This document shows, one piece after another, positions 60,935 to 63,460 of a stretch of DNA of 63,460 bases; within the stretch, counting starts at the first letter, position 1, and every line of letters begins with the position of its first letter. The translations under genes and the position numbers were made by a program. Under the pieces are notes generated by a model. It ran no database searches, was not told the DNA's origin, and was given only the letters and a program-made list of their open reading frames with translations. This stretch comes from Syncephalis fuscata. Its lineage: Eukaryota > Zoopagomycota > Zoopagomycetes > Zoopagales > Piptocephalidaceae. Location of the stretch: NCBI GenBank assembly GCA_025786725.1, contig JAHLTZ010000067.1:1-63460 (forward strand), given 5' to 3'.

Positions 60935-62975
60935 TTAACAATGATGTGTTGTCGAAGTTCCATTTGTACGAGCCGTCGTGGATCCTGCATTATGATGTTC
61001 CAAGTTAATAATACCAGTAACGACTGTACGATGGCTGTGGTGCATATCTATGTTGCTAGCATCTGCGCCATCGCTACTATCGCCTAAATCCGGATTGCCC
61101 AGCCCAGCTATCATTCTTGTATCGTTAGTACCGTTCTCGGCTGCTGCTGCCGCCGCCCCTGCCGCCGCCGCTTCTGCTAATAATATGCTAGGCTGTCTTG
61201 TTTGCACCGTTTTACCGAGTAATGCCGTGAGATCAATGCCGGCCGTATTATTGGTATCCATATCCATACCTATTTCATTATTGGCACCGGGACTTGAAGT
61301 GCCATGCAGTAGTGCACTTTGGCCACCGCCTGGCATTTGTACAGGCAAGGCTGTGGTCGTTGCTATGGAGGCCGGCATGCCCACAGAAGTAGGTAGAGCA
61401 TGTGCAGTACTATGCTCATCATTTTCGGCCGCTTCTATATCCGCGTCAGCATCATCGGCACTGCTTAGACCGCCTGTATCCATAGGAATGTCCGATTCAT
61501 CGTCCATCGCGGTATGGTGTGGGAAGTGAAGGCCATGTGCTGTCAATGGCCCTGTATCGTCTGATCTAGCTGGAATAAGTCGCGGCATTTGTGGAGTAGC
61601 TGGCGTAATTGGATCGTTGTTTAGCATAGGATCGACTGGTGTTAATGGCGCAGGAGTTACACGCGAAGAGCGTGAAGTAGATGTACCATCTGGAGGTAGA
61701 TTTAAGCCTAATGCTAATCCAATTGCCGTCATTTCCTCTACTTCCGCCGTTTCATCTTCATCTTCATCAGCTGGCTCTGCCGCTAAATCAACATATGAAC
61801 GACACATTGGACAGCTAAATCCATCAACCGGTTCAAATACAGTGCGGCCACCACGATTTCGTCTTGTTCCTAGTAGCGTGCGGACACATGCATAATGGAA
61901 AGCATGGGCGCATGACGTTAAAAAGAGTGGAGTTCGTCGGAGTGGCAGTAAACAGATACAACAATCGGTTGTTACTGGACCAATAGATAATTGTGGAGTA
62001 AATTCTTGTGGTGCTTTTGTGTCGCCGCCATTTCTACCATCTTTTGGTGCATTTAGAAGATTAGGCGATAATGGAGCCGACGAGCTTTGTGATCTTAATT
62101 GGCGTGATATTGCTTGTGCTTCAACCAATGCCGTAAATGTGGCCATTCGAAGTGCCGTGCTGGCAACTGAGCGACGATTAAGCTCCACACGCATTCGAAC
62201 ACATCGGTAAATTTCTTCTTCTCCGCCACGGTACTCCACTCCTAATTGCAAACAATCGCCGTCACGTAGACGATGAGCATCGCTGCGTATGTTTTGTGCA
62301 GATAGTCTGCTATGGTTGAGAAAAGTGCCCGATGAACTAGAAGTGTCACGGATATAAAACTAAATGATAAAATAAATAGAAAATAAAGTTAGTTTTATAT
62401 TATATATTAAATAAATAAAATTAACAAATTAACAAATAAATAATAAATAAGTTCAAGTTACAATAAACAATAATACTATTAATTAAATAGTAATTATTAT
62501 TATTACTGACTCGACTGAAACATTAATATTGGCCGTTATGAATACTTGCCTTGCCATCTTCTACCCAAATTTCTGCATGTGAACGACTAACAACTTTGCT
62601 TTTGAACAAGACATCTTCTGGGGGTGCTGTGCAATTTGTGCCGGCAGCACTAGGGCCAGCCGGAGAGGCCTGTACGCCAGGAGAAGGCAAACCTTCGTTT
62701 TCTGGTGAAGGTTGGTTGCGTTGGTGTCTATTGGTGCGCTCGGTGTAGCGACCAACTTTAACAACAACTCCCGGGGAGATAAAGCGTTCTATGACTGGAA
62801 ACCGCAGCGAGGGAGAAAGAGAAGAGCCGGAAGAGCTGGACGGTGCATTGGTGAGATAAGGTGCCAGCCGTAAATGTGGAATAGAATTGGGCAGCGGAGA
62901 AGTGGCCGTTGCCGGGCCACCTGTATTCGGCGGCGTGCTGGTTGCAAAGGAATTGGTAGTATTTAATGCAGACAT
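60935..62975 (-). CDS. FHA-RING ubiquitin ligase, Dma1/Dma2 type
   Basis: Two exons, 62975-62550 and 62359-60935; 616 residues. Dma proteins are FHA-RING E3 ligases controlling septins, spindle position and mitotic exit. FHA: VVKVGRYT (73-78), SRSHAEIWV (130), then across the intron FYIRDTSSSSGTFLNHSRL, and DGDCLQLG. Between GR and SRSH there is a roughly 50-residue insert. RING about residues 275-330: C-x2-C, CAHAFHYAC, CPMC. The remaining 280 residues are low-complexity Ala/Thr/Met-rich with acidic clusters. The intron uses a GC donor (AAG|GCAAGT); it is required to join the FHA halves. Confidence 0.9.
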
Positions 62976-63460
62976 GGTCCTTCGACCGATAGATGCTCAA
63001 GATGAGTCTAGATGAAACTACTTCGATACAGGTACAAACCGCAATGGCTGATCACGACGTCAATGTATATATGGATTACAGCCAAAGGGTGTTGGCAGCG
63101 TCGAGAGACTGATGACGTTAGAAGCACAGCGGATGATGCGGACTGAAGGCCGTACAAAAAGTGCGTGGTAGCGCAGTAGTGTCGTCGATGTGTAAGCAAG
63201 CAAAGATGGTAGCAAGAGCAGCCACTTAGAAGTGCGCAGGTAGCAGCGAACAAACAGAAAGAAAAATGAGGACGACAAGCGCAGATGGAAAACCAAGTGA
63301 TACTGGGAACGAAGAAGGTCAGGGGACAAATAACGCAAGGCAATCCAAGGTCACAAGCTCAACGCGTCAACATATGAGCAATGCTACACTTCAATAAAAG
63401 TAAACAGGTCGATAGGGAAAGATCAGTTGTGAAAAGAATAAAAGGGGAGCTGAAACATAA
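62976..63460. promoter_or_regulatory. Upstream region of the DMA-type gene
   Basis: 485 bp to the window end, with no supported gene. ORFs on minus are out of frame with the real start and lack domains. Confidence 0.4.

Noticed and set aside
63008-63343. Minus ORFs upstream of the DMA-type gene
   Set aside because: Not joined to the FHA frame by plausible splice sites and without domains; likely promoter and 5' UTR.

Overview
The window is nuclear DNA of a fungus. It is AT-rich, and its genes are cut by many 40-110 bp GT-AG introns. The gene set is typically fungal: a TGL-type triacylglycerol lipase, Sec1, the rRNA-processing factor Efg1, the Paf1 subunit Leo1, an Rsr1/Rap-type GTPase, a Dma-type FHA-RING protein and a secreted CBM19-like protein. 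A mitochondrial medium-chain acyl-CoA dehydrogenase, very dense introns and low GC fit an early-diverging (zygomycete-grade) lineage better than a yeast or typical dikaryan. The exact taxon is inference.

Layout. 0-7 kb: a His/Gly-rich secreted protein and the lipase, both on minus. 7-14 kb: gene-poor, with a 2.5 kb, 96-unit 26-bp satellite (10475-12970) set in dispersed-repeat DNA. 14.3-18 kb: Sec1 (+) and the CBM19-like secreted protein (-). 18.4-23.2 kb: tRNA-Cys, LTR-like fragments, a fold-back element and a decayed Mutator-like transposon. 23.8-31.4 kb: a compact housekeeping block (EFG1, LEO1, a DUF4112 protein, a triple-PH protein). 31.7-48.8 kb: repeats, tRNA-Glu, tRNA-Gln, a 5S rRNA-tRNA-Lys pair, LTR-like insertions, two multi-arm palindromes, and a 10 kb interval between inverted arms of about 1.5 kb that holds three genes for predicted secreted proteins. 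49.2-50.6 kb: ACADM. 50.6-54.4 kb: gene-poor. 54.4-63 kb: an FHA-kinase gene, RSR1 and a DMA-type gene.

The most striking object is the minus-strand gene at 35304-36587. A signal-peptide exon is followed by thirteen consecutive 3-nt exons, each exactly framed as AG|NNN|GTAAGY by introns of about 75-80 nt, and by a 12-codon terminal exon. All exons are in one frame without a stop, giving a predicted 54-residue secreted peptide in which a run of residues is encoded one exon per codon. The intron units are related to each other while the codons between them differ. The next gene is a divergently transcribed secreted pseudokinase. Separately, the FHA kinase has an 8-nt exon coding its catalytic-loop DIK, so real microexon splicing is likely in this genome.

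Exon joins were derived by hand from splice motifs, reading-frame closure and protein-family conservation. No expression data or database search was available.
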